Positions 8,330 through 18,413 of a DNA stretch of 64,000 nt are shown piece by piece; within the stretch, counting starts at the first letter, position 1; every line of letters starts with the position of its first letter. Under the pieces are notes generated by a model that saw only the letters and a list, made by a program, of their open reading frames with translations, made no database searches and had not been told where the DNA came from. The position numbers and the translations under genes are program-made. Source of the stretch: Xenorhabdus hominickii (GTDB lineage: Bacteria; Pseudomonadota; Gammaproteobacteria; Enterobacterales; Enterobacteriaceae). Where the stretch lies: NCBI RefSeq assembly GCF_002632725.1, contig NZ_NJAI01000004.1, forward strand, positions 261,425-325,424, given 5' to 3'.

Positions 8330-11300
8330 ATGAAGAATAACGAGTTTTCATCTCTACCATTAGCTGAACGCAGAAGATTACTTGAATTAGCCAAATCAGC
8401 AAAACTGAACCGCCAGTCTACTCAAAAAACAGAAATCATGACTCAAGGGCGCGATAATGGTGTGCCATTATCTTGGTCGCAGCAACGCCTTTGGTTCCTT
8501 GCTCAATTAGATCCGGCTGCTCAGGCGGCGTACCATATGTCAGTGGGTCTGAACCTGCAAGGTAACCTGAACCTGAATGCGCTACAAGCGGCATTGGATC
8601 GCATTGTGGCTCGCCATGAAATTCTGCGGACAACGTTCATAACGGTAGGAGACGAAACACAGCAAATTATTGGTGATGCAGATTGTGGTTTTTCCCTGAC
8701 ACAAGACGATCTTAGTCAATTATTCTCAGGGCAATATTCACAACTATCTACAGAACAACTGTCTGCAGAAGAACAAGCTGCGATTGATAAAATCGCTTAT
8801 TTTGAAGCGAATCAGCCTTTTGATTTTGTTCATGGCCCCTTAGCCAGAGGACGCCTGCTGAAATTAGCAGAAGACCAACATATTCTATTGTTAACCCAGC
8901 ATCATATTATTTCTGATGGTTGGTCAATCAGTGTACTGATGCATGAACTATCCACCCTTTATCGCGCATTCAGTCAGGGACAGCCTGATCCGATGCCAGC
9001 CCTGACGATCCAATATGCCGATTATGTTCTCTGGCAACAAAAATGGTTACAGGGAGAATTGCTCGAAAAACAGGTCAGTTTCTGGCGCAACACGTTGCAG
9101 GGTGCGCCGGCACTTTTAGAATTGCCCACCGATCGTCCGCGTCCCATGAAACAAAGCTATGTCGGGAATCGGGTTGATCTCGCTCTGCCCCCTGCATTAC
9201 ATGCGGGGTTAAAAGAACTCAGCCAGCGTCACGGCACAACCTTATTCATGACGTTATTGGCCGGATGGGCTACTCTGCTTTCGCGTATCAGTGGACAGGA
9301 TGATGTGGTGATCGGCACTCCCGTCGCCAATCGCCAACAACCGGAATTGGCATCGTTGATCGGCTTCTTTGTCAATACCTTAGCGCTACGAGTGCAATTA
9401 CACGATAACCCCAGTGTCAGCGAATTGTTGGCGCAAGTGAAGACACAAGCGCTGAATGCTTATGCCCATCAAGATCTGCCCTTCGAACAACTGGTTGAAA
9501 CCCTGCAACCCCCACGCAGCCTGAGCCATAGCCCCATCTTTCAAGTGATGCTGGCAACGGATAATACACCGGGGCAACGACATTTCGAATTGCCGGGGCT
9601 AATGCTGAGTGAACGGCCATTAATCAGGGACAGCGCTTACTTTGACCTGACATTAACACTGAATGAAACTGAAAACGGTTTAGTGGGTGATTTAGAGTAT
9701 GCCAGTGATCTGTTTGACCATGCCACAATAGAACGTCTGGTCAGTCAGTTATATACCCTGCTGACGGCAATGGCCGCCGACGATTCTCAGCGAGTGGCTG
9801 AACTGCCGCTGGTAACACCACAACAGCGCAAACAGTTATTGGTAGATTTTAACGATACCGCATTGACCTATCCGCAGGATAAGCTGATCCACCAGTTTTT
9901 TGAGCAACAGGCTGAGGCAATACCTGACGCGGTGGCTTTGGTTTATCAAGAGACTCAACTGAGTTACGCAGAGCTGAATTGCCACGCCAACCAACTGGCA
10001 CACAGCCTCATAGAATTTGGCATACAACCCGATGATCGTGTAGCTCTGTGTGTCGAACGCAGCTTGGACATGATCATCGGCATGTTGGGCATTCTCAAAG
10101 CGGGTGCGGGCTACGTGCCACTCGACCCAGAATACCCTGCTGAACGTCTGGCTTATCAGTTGTCAGATAGCTCGCCGAAGTTATTGCTGACCCACCAGCA
10201 TTTACAGGCTCATTTACCGATAAAAGGTGTTCCGGTCTGGCTGATGGATAATGAGCATCAGCGGAAGAGTGTGGCTGAACAGCCAATACATAACCCTAAT
10301 GCCAGCCAACTGGGGCTTCTGCCACATCATCTTGCTTATATCATCTACACCTCCGGTTCGACGGGGCAGCCTAAAGGTGTAATGCTTGAACACCGCAATG
10401 TGGTTAATTTTATCCATAGCCAACATCAGATCAGCCAGCCACAGCCCAGCGATCGCATCCTGCAATTTGCCACCATGGCATTTGATACTTCAGTGTCTGA
10501 TATTTTCCCGACATTTGCGGCGGGATCGACGTTAGTCTTGCGCCCGGCACATATCCGTGTACCAGATGCGGAGTTTATCGACTTCTTGAATCAGCAGAAG
10601 ATCACCATTATGGATGTGCCTACCGCCTTCTGGCATCAATGGGTGCAGGAGATGAAAGCCGGTCGCGTGGGGTTCAGCTCGTGCTTACATACGATCATTG
10701 TCGGTGGCGAAAAAGCGGAATACCGCCATTGGGTGGATTGGCTTTCTCTGCCGGAAATCCAACAGTGCCGTTGGATTAACTCCTATGGCCCGACGGAAAC
10801 GACCATTACAGCAACCAACCTGATAGTGGATGGTACAGACGCATATCCGCTCAATGGCATCATTCCGATCGGCCACCCGAATGCCAATACTCAGATCTAT
10901 ATTTTGGATTCGTCAGGTCAGCCTGTTCCTATCGGTGTTAGTGGTGAAATCCATATCGCTGGTCTGGGTGTCGCCCGAGGTTATCTGAATCGCCCAGAAC
11001 TGACTGCGGAAAAATTTGTCACCGACCCCTTCTGCAACGATTCATTCAATAAACAAACCGATGCCCGCATGTATAAAAGCGGGGATCTGGGACGCTGGCT
11101 ACCCAATGGTAACATTGAATATCTGGGGCGCAATGATTTTCAGGTCAAGATCCGTGGCTTCCGCATCGAACTGGGGGAAATTGAGGCACAACTGGCGGCC
11201 TGCGAAGGTGTTAAAGATGCTGTAGTCATTGCCCGTGAGGAAACTACAGGTGACAAGCGTCTGGTCGCCTATGTGATACCCCAGCCTGATGTCGTGCTGA

Positions 11301-14300
11301 CACCCACTCAGCTCCGTGAACAACTGAGCACCTATCTGATGGAGCATATGCTCCCCAGTGCTTTTGTCATGCTGGACGCTTTTCCATTGACCGCCAGTGG
11401 CAAGTTGGATCGCAAAGCGCTGCCAGCTCCGGATCGGGCGGCTATCGCCAGCCGTGAATATGCCGCGCCGCAAGGGGAAATCGAACAGAAACTGGCAGCG
11501 GTCTGGCAGTCTTTACTGGGATTGGAGCAAATCGGCCGCCACGACAATTTCTTTGAGTTAGGCGGACACTCGTTGCTGACCGTGCAAATGGCATCCCGTT
11601 TGCGCCACGCTCTCAACATAAAAGTAGACCTGCAAGATCTGTTCACTCACCCAATCTTGGCAGATTTAGCACAATCATTGAGTACCGCCAACCAATCCAC
11701 CCAACCGACGATATTACCCGCCAGTCGGCAACAAGCGCTTCCCTTATCGTGGGCACAGCAACGCCTGTGGTTTTTGGCACAGTTAGATCCGGCGGCACAG
11801 ACGGCATACAATATCTCTGGCGGGCTGCGTTTGAAAGGCCAGCTAAACCAAAATGCCCTGCAAGCCACACTGGACAGAATAGTCGCCCGCCATGAAATTC
11901 TACGTACCACGATTAAAATTGTTGAAGGCCAGGCACAGCAAGTTATTGCCGATACTGACCGTGGTCTGACTTTAACGATAAAAGATCTTCGTCAGTTGAC
12001 TGAGGCAGAAAAACAAACGGCCTTTGATGAAGCAACACAATTTGAAACTGATCACCCTTTCGATTTTGCACTGGAGCCATTGATACGCGCTCAATTACTG
12101 AGATTCGCAGATGATGAGCATGTCTTGCTGTTGACCCAGCATCACATGATTTCGGATGGTTGGTCACTGAACGTACTTATCTATGAACTGAGCACCCTGT
12201 ACCGCGCCTTTAATCAAAATCTGGATGACCCCCTGCCTCCTCTGACTCTCCAATATGCGGATTATGCCCTTTGGCAGCGACAATGGTTACAAGGTGAAGT
12301 ACTGGAAAAACAGGTTAATTTCTGGCGTGATGCGCTGCAAGGTGCACCTGCTTTACTGGAACTGCCCACGGATAGAGTTCGCCCTGCGGTACAAAGCTAT
12401 CGCGGAGATCAGTTGGCATTTACACTCTCCCCTGAATTACGTGATGGCTTAAAAGCATTGAGCCAACGTCATGGTTCCACATTATTTATGACTTTGTTGG
12501 CGGCGTGGTCAATCTTGCTTTCCCGTCTCAGCGGTCAGCAAGATATTGTTGTCGGCACACCCGTTGCCAACCGCCAGCACAGTGAATTAGAACCACTAAT
12601 CGGTTTCTTCGCCAATACGCTGGCGCTCAGAGTCAGGCTGGAAGATAACCCCACCGTCAGTTCGTTATTGGCTCAAGTGAAAGCCCATGCACAGGAAGCC
12701 TATGTGCACCAAGATTTGCCTTTCGAGCAGTTGGTCGAAGCCCTGCAACCTCCACGCAGCCTGAGCCACAGCCCAATATTTCAGGTGATGCTCGCACTGG
12801 ATAACACCCCAACCCAGCAATCTCTTGAGTTATCCGATTTAGTACTGGATGAACTGCCATTAGCCCGAAGAAGCACCCATTTTGATCTGTCACTTGCCAT
12901 GAATGATACTGATAACGGCTTGGTCGGTGAGCTGGAGTACGCCAGTGATCTGTTTGATCCTGCCAGCGTTGAACGCATCGCCAGTTACCTGCAAACCCTG
13001 CTGGCGGCGATGGTTGAAGATGATTCGCAGCGGGTGGAAGATTTGCCTCTGTTGCAACCTCAGCAACGTGCCCAAGTTTTGGTGGATTTTAATGAGACGG
13101 CTCTGGACTATCCGCATCTGTCCTCACCGTCACAGACCATCCTGATCCACCAGCTATTCGAACAACAAGCAGAACGGACACCGGATGCCATTGCATTAAT
13201 GTTTGGTGAGAATCAGCTGACTTACGCCGAACTGAACCACCAGGCCAACCAACTGGCCCATCATCTGATCGCCTCTGGCGTGCGCCCCGATGACCGTATT
13301 GCTATCTGTGCCGAGCGCAGTCTGGATATGATCAGCGGCATATACGCGATCCTCAAGGCGGGCGCAGGTTATATTCCCCTCGATCCGGAATACCCCGCTG
13401 AACGGCTGGCCTACCAGTTGACGGACAGCAAACCCGCATTATTACTCACTCAGCAGCATTTACAGGCTCGGTTGCCGCTCCAGGGTGTGGCGGTCTGGTT
13501 GCTGGATGATGACCATCATCGGCAGTGCGTCGCGAAACAACCGGTCCAGAATCCTGATGCCCGCCAAATGGGACTCCAGCCACACCATCTGGCCTACATC
13601 ATTTATACCTCCGGTTCGACCGGACAACCGAAAGGCGTGATGCTGGAACACCGCAATGTGGTGAACTTTATTCATGCCCAGCGCCAGACCAGCGAACCTC
13701 AATTGGGGGATCGCATCCTGCAATTTGCCACCGTGGCATTCGATACTTCGGTGTCTGATATTTTCCCGACCCTTGCCTCCGGCGCTACGCTGGTGCTGCG
13801 GCCACCCCATATCCGCATACCGGACATCACCTTTGTCGATTTCCTGCGAGAACAACAGATCACCATTATGGATATGCCCACCGCCTTCTGGCACCACTGG
13901 GTACAGGAGATGATGGCGGGGCGCAGCGGTTTCAGCCCGTACCTGCGTACCATTATTGTCGGCGGCGAAAAGGCGGAATACCGCCATTTAATCAACTGGC
14001 TCTCCAGCCCGGAAACCCAGGCGTGCCGCTGGATCAACTCCTATGGCCCGACCGAAACGACGGTGATTGCCACCACATTATCGCTGGACAGCAAAGAGCC
14101 CCTGCCGCTCGAAAATACCATTCCGATTGGCTATCCGTTGCCCAATACCCGCATTTACATTCTGGATACGCACGGCCAGCCGGTTCCCATCGGCGTCAGT
14201 GGCGAAATCCATATTGCCGGCGCGGGGGTGGCGCGGGGTTACCTGAACCGCCCCGATTTAACGGCCGAGAAATTTGTTGCCGATCCGTTCAATCAACAGC

Positions 14301-17300
14301 CTGATGCCCGGATGTATCAAACCGGTGACCTGGGCCGCTGGCTGCCCAATGGCGCCATTGAATATCTGGGGCGCAATGATTTCCAGGTCAAAATCCGGGG
14401 CTTCCGCATTGAACTGGGGGAAATTGAAACCCAACTGGCGGCCTGTGCAGGGGTCAGCGATGCGGTGGTGATCGCCCGTGAAGAAGGCCGGGGGGATAAG
14501 CGGCTGGTGGCCTACGTGATCCCGCAATCGGGGGTCACACTCAGCCCGTCTCACCTGCGTGAACAACTGAGCAGCAGCCTGATGGAGCATATGCTCCCCA
14601 GTGCCTTTGTCATGCTGGACGCGTTCCCGATGTCTGCCAACGGCAAACTGGATCGCAAAGCCCTGCCGGCACCGGATCAGGCGGCGGTGGTCAGCCGTGA
14701 ATACCAAGCGCCAGAAGGCGACACTGAGCAGCAATTGGCGGCCGTCTGGCAATCACTGCTCGGTCTGGAGCAAGTCGGCCGTCATGACAATTTCTTTGAG
14801 TTGGGCGGGCATTCCCTGCTGGTCGTCAACCTGATCGAAGAGCTGCGCCAGAAAAATCTGTCCCTTGATGTCAGCACCGTCTTTTCTGCCCCCACTCTGG
14901 CAGCCATGAGTGCCCGCTTAGATCAGAACAGCGGCCAGTCTATCGCCTCGCAGACCATTCCTCCAAACCCGATCCGCGAAGACAGCCTCGCCATTACGCC
15001 AGAGATGTTACCTTTGGTGGAATTAACCCAAAACCAGATCGACCAGATTACCGGCCTTGTTCCTGAGGGCGTTGCCAATATTCAGGATATCTACCCGCTG
15101 GGGCCATTGCAGGCAGGAATACTGTACCACCATCTACTGGAAACCGAAGGTGATCTCTATCTGGACAGCCAGCTTATGGCTTTTGATAACCGGACTCGCT
15201 TGGACAATTTCTTGCAAATATTCCAGCAGGTGATTGATCGTCACGATATTTTACGCAGTGCTGTCCACTGGCAAGAACTACCAGAATCTGTCCAAATTGT
15301 TTATCGCCATGCACGATTGCCAGTGATTGAACACACACTGGCAATGGAAGGTAGCGTGGAGAAAAGCGCCGAAACCCAGTTACGCCGTCTCACCGACCCG
15401 AGCACGGTGCGCATGGATATCACCCAAGCGCCACTGCTGGCGGCACATATTGTTCAGGATCCTACCTCGGGACAATGGCTGCTCTCTTTACTGCATCACC
15501 ATTTAGTGTGTGACCACGTCTCACTGGAAATGATATTCAATGAGATGAAAGCGTTCATCCTGGGAGAAAACGACAGCCTGCCTGCGCCCCTGCCTTACCG
15601 CAACTTTATCGCTCAAACCCGCAGCGTTCCGCTGGAAGCTCACCAAACCTATTTCCACAAACTGTTAAGCGATGTGGAAGAACCAACCCTGCCCTTTGGT
15701 TTATTGGATGTACAGGGTGAACAACATGATCAACATAAACAAATAGTAGAGAATGTCCTCACGCTCGATAGCGACTTGGCGCGTAATCTGCGTGATTGCG
15801 CCCGCCAACAGGGTATGAGTGCCGCAGTATTGTTCCATGTGGCATGGGCGCAAGTTTTGGCACGGTGCAGCGGTCGGAACGATGTAGTATTCGGTACGGT
15901 TCTGCTCGGCCGGTTACAAGGAGGAATTGGTGCGTCTCAAGTTCTCGGTATGTTTATCAATACCCTACCTATCCGCATTCGGTTGCAGGCACGTACCGTT
16001 AAACAAGCAGTACAGGAAACTTATCAGCAACTCAGTGAACTATTGGATCACGAACAGGCCCCACTGGCTGTTGCCCAGCGTTGCAGTGGTATTCAGGCTC
16101 CCCTGCCACTGTTTAACAGCCTGCTCAACTTCCGCCACAGCCCGCGTGACGAAACACAATCCGCATCAATGGCCTGGCAAGGCATCAAGATCCTTCGTGG
16201 CGAAGAACGCAGTAACTACCCACTGTCTCTGGATGTGGATGATTTTGACAACGGCTTTGCCCTCACCGCCCAATGCAGTCAGCAGATTAATCCGGCTCGC
16301 CTGAATGCCTATATGGAGATCGCGCTGAAAGAGATTGTGTCGGCACTACAGCACGCACCAAAGCAATATTCACCAGGACAATATTTACCAGAACAACATT
16401 CTTCAGAAAAAGCAATAGAAGCGGTCGATATCTTACCGTCCACAGAACGAACGCAATTGTTGGTGGACTTTAATGACACTGAATTAGTTTATCCACAAAA
16501 TGAGCTGATCCACCAACTGTTCGAACAGCAAGTGGTACGGACACCGGATGCCCTCGCACTGGTTTTTGGCGATATTCAGTTGAGTTATGCAGAACTGAAC
16601 TGTCATGCCAACCAACTGGCACACAAACTAATGGCTTTCGGTGTGCGCCCCGATGATCGTGTGGCGCTGTGTCTGGAGCGTAATCTTGGTATCATCATTA
16701 GCATGTTGGCCGTGCTTAAGTCCGGAGCGAGTTATGTTCCGCTCGATCCGGAATATCCCATCGACCGGCTGACCTATCAGTTATCAGATAGTCAACCGGT
16801 ATTACTGCTCACCCAGCAACATTTGCAGACACGTTTGCCTGTACCGAATGTGCCGGTCTGGTTGTTGGATGATGAAACTCATCGGGATAACGTCGCCAAA
16901 CAACCTGTGCATAATCCTGACACTGAACGATCAGGACTCCTGCCACACCATTTGGCCTATATCATTTACACTTCTGGTTCAACGGGGCAACCCAAAGGCG
17001 TCATGATTGAGCATCGCAATGTGGTGAACTTTATTCATGCCCAACGCCAGACCAGTGATCTCCAATCAAGCGATCGCGTTCTGCAATTTACCGCCATTGC
17101 CTTTGACACCGCTGTGTCAGAGATTTTCCCGACCTTTGCCGCTGGTGCAACCTTAATCCTGCGTCCTGCTCATATCCAAGTACCGGATATGGCCTTTATC
17201 TCCTTCTTGCAAGAGAAGGCCATCACAGCCGTGGATCTGCCGACCGCCTTCTGGCATCACTGGGTACAGGAAATGGCCGCAGGTCGCAGTTATTTCAGTC

Positions 17301-18409
17301 CTCATCTGCGCATTGTCACCATCGGGGGAGAAAAAGCGGAGTACCACCATTTATCAAACTGGCTGTCCATGCCCGACACTCAGGCATGTCGCTTGCTCAA
17401 TGCCTATGGCCCCACGGAAACTACCGTGACGGCAACCGCCCTGCCTCTGACAGAGACACATTCATTCTCAGGCACAGTTCCGATTGGTCGTCCGCTCGCC
17501 AATACCCATATCTATATTTTGGACACCCTCGGTCATCCGGCTCCTCTCGGCGTGGGAGGTGAAATTCACATTGGTGGCAGGGGCGTCGCCCGTGGTTATC
17601 TGAACCGGCCAGAACTGACGGCAGAACGCTTTATTCACGATCCTTTCAGTGAACAGCCCAACGCACGCATGTACAAAACCGGCGATTTAGGCCGATGGCT
17701 GCCAGACGGCACGATTGAGTATCTGGGACGCAATGATTTTCAGGTCAAGATCCGCGGTTTCCGCATTGAGCTGGGTGAAATCGAAGCGCAATTGCTCGCC
17801 TGTTCAGGCGTCAGGGAAGCATTGGTCGTGGCCCGCGAAGAAGTCCGTGAAGAAAAAAAGAACGGTGATAAACGGTTGGTCGCGTATGTCATTCCACAGC
17901 CCGATGCCACACTGGATGCAAACCATCTGAGGGAACATCTCAATATCCATCTGGCCAGCTATATGGTTCCCAGTGCCTTTGTCATGCTGGATGCCTTCCC
18001 GCTGACCGCCAACGGCAAAGTGGATCGCAAAGCGCTGCCCGCCCCCGATCGTTCAGCTATCGCTGGTCTTGAATATGCAGCGCCCGAAGGTACAATAGAA
18101 CAGCAAATCGCCATTATCCTACAGACTCTATTGGGATTAGAGCAGGTAGGACGTTATGACAGTTTCTTTGATTTGGGAGGAAATTCCCTGTCAATTATTC
18201 AGTTAATGGCGAGATTACGTGATGAATTCCATCTTGAAGTATCAATCTCGGACATATTTGCGCATTCCACCCTGTCTGAACTCGCTGAGCTTATTGAATC
18301 AAGACAAATTGAGACCTTTTTCGCACAAGATGATATCGAATCACTGCAAAAAGAATTGGAGAACTTGTCTGAAGATGAACTGCGTGCCCTGTTAAATGGA
18401 GATGATTAA
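8330..18409 (+). CDS. paxB: NRPS PaxB, three modules C-A-T-C-A-T-C(dual E/C)-A-T
   Basis: Trimodular synthetase (3359 aa) adding residues 2-4. C1 (~40-470, HHIISDGWS at ~190), A1 (~515-1030), T1 (Ser ~1080); C2 (~1130-1560, HHMISDGWS at ~1270), A2 (~1600-2110), T2 (Ser ~2161); C3 (~2220-2700), A3 (~2706-3240), T3 (GGNSLS, ~3286). C3 begins DIYPLGPLQAG and carries HHLLETEGD (~2266), the HH[I/L]xxxxGD mark of dual epimerisation/condensation domains, plus HHLVCDH (~2389), so residue 3 should be D. The three A pockets read DTSDIGSITK, DTSDIGSVIK and DTSDTGAVTK. The acid at position 278 could hold a lysine side-chain amine, in agreement with the lysine-rich product. The helical N-terminus (LPLAERRRLLELAKSA) and acidic C-terminus (ELENLSEDELRALLN) are docking elements; PaxA/B and PaxB/C docking pairs have been studied in Xenorhabdus. 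Confidence 0.92.
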   Translation: MKNNEFSSLPLAERRRLLELAKSAKLNRQSTQKTEIMTQGRDNGVPLSWSQQRLWFLAQLDPAAQAAYHMSVGLNLQGNLNLNALQAALDRIVARHEILRTTFITVGDETQQIIGDADCGFSLTQDDLSQLFSGQYSQLSTEQLSAEEQAAIDKIAYFEANQPFDFVHGPLARGRLLKLAEDQHILLLTQHHIISDGWSISVLMHELSTLYRAFSQGQPDPMPALTIQYADYVLWQQKWLQGELLEKQVSFWRNTLQGAPALLELPTDRPRPMKQSYVGNRVDLALPPALHAGLKELSQRHGTTLFMTLLAGWATLLSRISGQDDVVIGTPVANRQQPELASLIGFFVNTLALRVQLHDNPSVSELLAQVKTQALNAYAHQDLPFEQLVETLQPPRSLSHSPIFQVMLATDNTPGQRHFELPGLMLSERPLIRDSAYFDLTLTLNETENGLVGDLEYASDLFDHATIERLVSQLYTLLTAMAADDSQRVAELPLVTPQQRKQLLVDFNDTALTYPQDKLIHQFFEQQAEAIPDAVALVYQETQLSYAELNCHANQLAHSLIEFGIQPDDRVALCVERSLDMIIGMLGILKAGAGYVPLDPEYPAERLAYQLSDSSPKLLLTHQHLQAHLPIKGVPVWLMDNEHQRKSVAEQPIHNPNASQLGLLPHHLAYIIYTSGSTGQPKGVMLEHRNVVNFIHSQHQISQPQPSDRILQFATMAFDTSVSDIFPTFAAGSTLVLRPAHIRVPDAEFIDFLNQQKITIMDVPTAFWHQWVQEMKAGRVGFSSCLHTIIVGGEKAEYRHWVDWLSLPEIQQCRWINSYGPTETTITATNLIVDGTDAYPLNGIIPIGHPNANTQIYILDSSGQPVPIGVSGEIHIAGLGVARGYLNRPELTAEKFVTDPFCNDSFNKQTDARMYKSGDLGRWLPNGNIEYLGRNDFQVKIRGFRIELGEIEAQLAACEGVKDAVVIAREETTGDKRLVAYVIPQPDVVLTPTQLREQLSTYLMEHMLPSAFVMLDAFPLTASGKLDRKALPAPDRAAIASREYAAPQGEIEQKLAAVWQSLLGLEQIGRHDNFFELGGHSLLTVQMASRLRHALNIKVDLQDLFTHPILADLAQSLSTANQSTQPTILPASRQQALPLSWAQQRLWFLAQLDPAAQTAYNISGGLRLKGQLNQNALQATLDRIVARHEILRTTIKIVEGQAQQVIADTDRGLTLTIKDLRQLTEAEKQTAFDEATQFETDHPFDFALEPLIRAQLLRFADDEHVLLLTQHHMISDGWSLNVLIYELSTLYRAFNQNLDDPLPPLTLQYADYALWQRQWLQGEVLEKQVNFWRDALQGAPALLELPTDRVRPAVQSYRGDQLAFTLSPELRDGLKALSQRHGSTLFMTLLAAWSILLSRLSGQQDIVVGTPVANRQHSELEPLIGFFANTLALRVRLEDNPTVSSLLAQVKAHAQEAYVHQDLPFEQLVEALQPPRSLSHSPIFQVMLALDNTPTQQSLELSDLVLDELPLARRSTHFDLSLAMNDTDNGLVGELEYASDLFDPASVERIASYLQTLLAAMVEDDSQRVEDLPLLQPQQRAQVLVDFNETALDYPHLSSPSQTILIHQLFEQQAERTPDAIALMFGENQLTYAELNHQANQLAHHLIASGVRPDDRIAICAERSLDMISGIYAILKAGAGYIPLDPEYPAERLAYQLTDSKPALLLTQQHLQARLPLQGVAVWLLDDDHHRQCVAKQPVQNPDARQMGLQPHHLAYIIYTSGSTGQPKGVMLEHRNVVNFIHAQRQTSEPQLGDRILQFATVAFDTSVSDIFPTLASGATLVLRPPHIRIPDITFVDFLREQQITIMDMPTAFWHHWVQEMMAGRSGFSPYLRTIIVGGEKAEYRHLINWLSSPETQACRWINSYGPTETTVIATTLSLDSKEPLPLENTIPIGYPLPNTRIYILDTHGQPVPIGVSGEIHIAGAGVARGYLNRPDLTAEKFVADPFNQQPDARMYQTGDLGRWLPNGAIEYLGRNDFQVKIRGFRIELGEIETQLAACAGVSDAVVIAREEGRGDKRLVAYVIPQSGVTLSPSHLREQLSSSLMEHMLPSAFVMLDAFPMSANGKLDRKALPAPDQAAVVSREYQAPEGDTEQQLAAVWQSLLGLEQVGRHDNFFELGGHSLLVVNLIEELRQKNLSLDVSTVFSAPTLAAMSARLDQNSGQSIASQTIPPNPIREDSLAITPEMLPLVELTQNQIDQITGLVPEGVANIQDIYPLGPLQAGILYHHLLETEGDLYLDSQLMAFDNRTRLDNFLQIFQQVIDRHDILRSAVHWQELPESVQIVYRHARLPVIEHTLAMEGSVEKSAETQLRRLTDPSTVRMDITQAPLLAAHIVQDPTSGQWLLSLLHHHLVCDHVSLEMIFNEMKAFILGENDSLPAPLPYRNFIAQTRSVPLEAHQTYFHKLLSDVEEPTLPFGLLDVQGEQHDQHKQIVENVLTLDSDLARNLRDCARQQGMSAAVLFHVAWAQVLARCSGRNDVVFGTVLLGRLQGGIGASQVLGMFINTLPIRIRLQARTVKQAVQETYQQLSELLDHEQAPLAVAQRCSGIQAPLPLFNSLLNFRHSPRDETQSASMAWQGIKILRGEERSNYPLSLDVDDFDNGFALTAQCSQQINPARLNAYMEIALKEIVSALQHAPKQYSPGQYLPEQHSSEKAIEAVDILPSTERTQLLVDFNDTELVYPQNELIHQLFEQQVVRTPDALALVFGDIQLSYAELNCHANQLAHKLMAFGVRPDDRVALCLERNLGIIISMLAVLKSGASYVPLDPEYPIDRLTYQLSDSQPVLLLTQQHLQTRLPVPNVPVWLLDDETHRDNVAKQPVHNPDTERSGLLPHHLAYIIYTSGSTGQPKGVMIEHRNVVNFIHAQRQTSDLQSSDRVLQFTAIAFDTAVSEIFPTFAAGATLILRPAHIQVPDMAFISFLQEKAITAVDLPTAFWHHWVQEMAAGRSYFSPHLRIVTIGGEKAEYHHLSNWLSMPDTQACRLLNAYGPTETTVTATALPLTETHSFSGTVPIGRPLANTHIYILDTLGHPAPLGVGGEIHIGGRGVARGYLNRPELTAERFIHDPFSEQPNARMYKTGDLGRWLPDGTIEYLGRNDFQVKIRGFRIELGEIEAQLLACSGVREALVVAREEVREEKKNGDKRLVAYVIPQPDATLDANHLREHLNIHLASYMVPSAFVMLDAFPLTANGKVDRKALPAPDRSAIAGLEYAAPEGTIEQQIAIILQTLLGLEQVGRYDSFFDLGGNSLSIIQLMARLRDEFHLEVSISDIFAHSTLSELAELIESRQIETFFAQDDIESLQKELENLSEDELRALLNGDD
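12899..14850 (+). repeat. Near-identical 1.95 kb tract, paxB copy
   Basis: It covers the end of C2, all of A2 and T2 of paxB. It aligns without gaps to 19707-21658 in paxC at a constant offset of 6808. From ~13720 to ~14360 I see no base differences; scattered differences occur nearer both ends. Similarity falls off abruptly at 14850/21658. This is a signature of recent duplication or gene conversion between modules. Confidence 0.9.
16364..16408 (+). repeat. 15-bp x3 in-frame tandem repeat in paxB linker
   Basis: Three consecutive 15-base units (16364-16378, 16379-16393, 16394-16408) encode QYSPG-QYLPE-QHSSE in the linker between C3 and A3. The equivalent linkers in paxC modules 2 and 3 lack this insert. 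Confidence 0.85.
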
Positions 18410-18413
18410 TTAA

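Noticed and set aside
13460-13987. Open frame of 175 codons on the minus strand within paxB, with a twin at 20268-20795
   Set aside because: It is an antisense shadow of the A domain; the twin exists because the 1.95 kb tract is duplicated. It has no family features.
14258-14752. 164-codon minus-strand frame, also present at 21066-21560
   Set aside because: Shadow of the conserved A/T region of paxB and paxC; its similarity comes from the duplicated DNA, not from selection on a protein.
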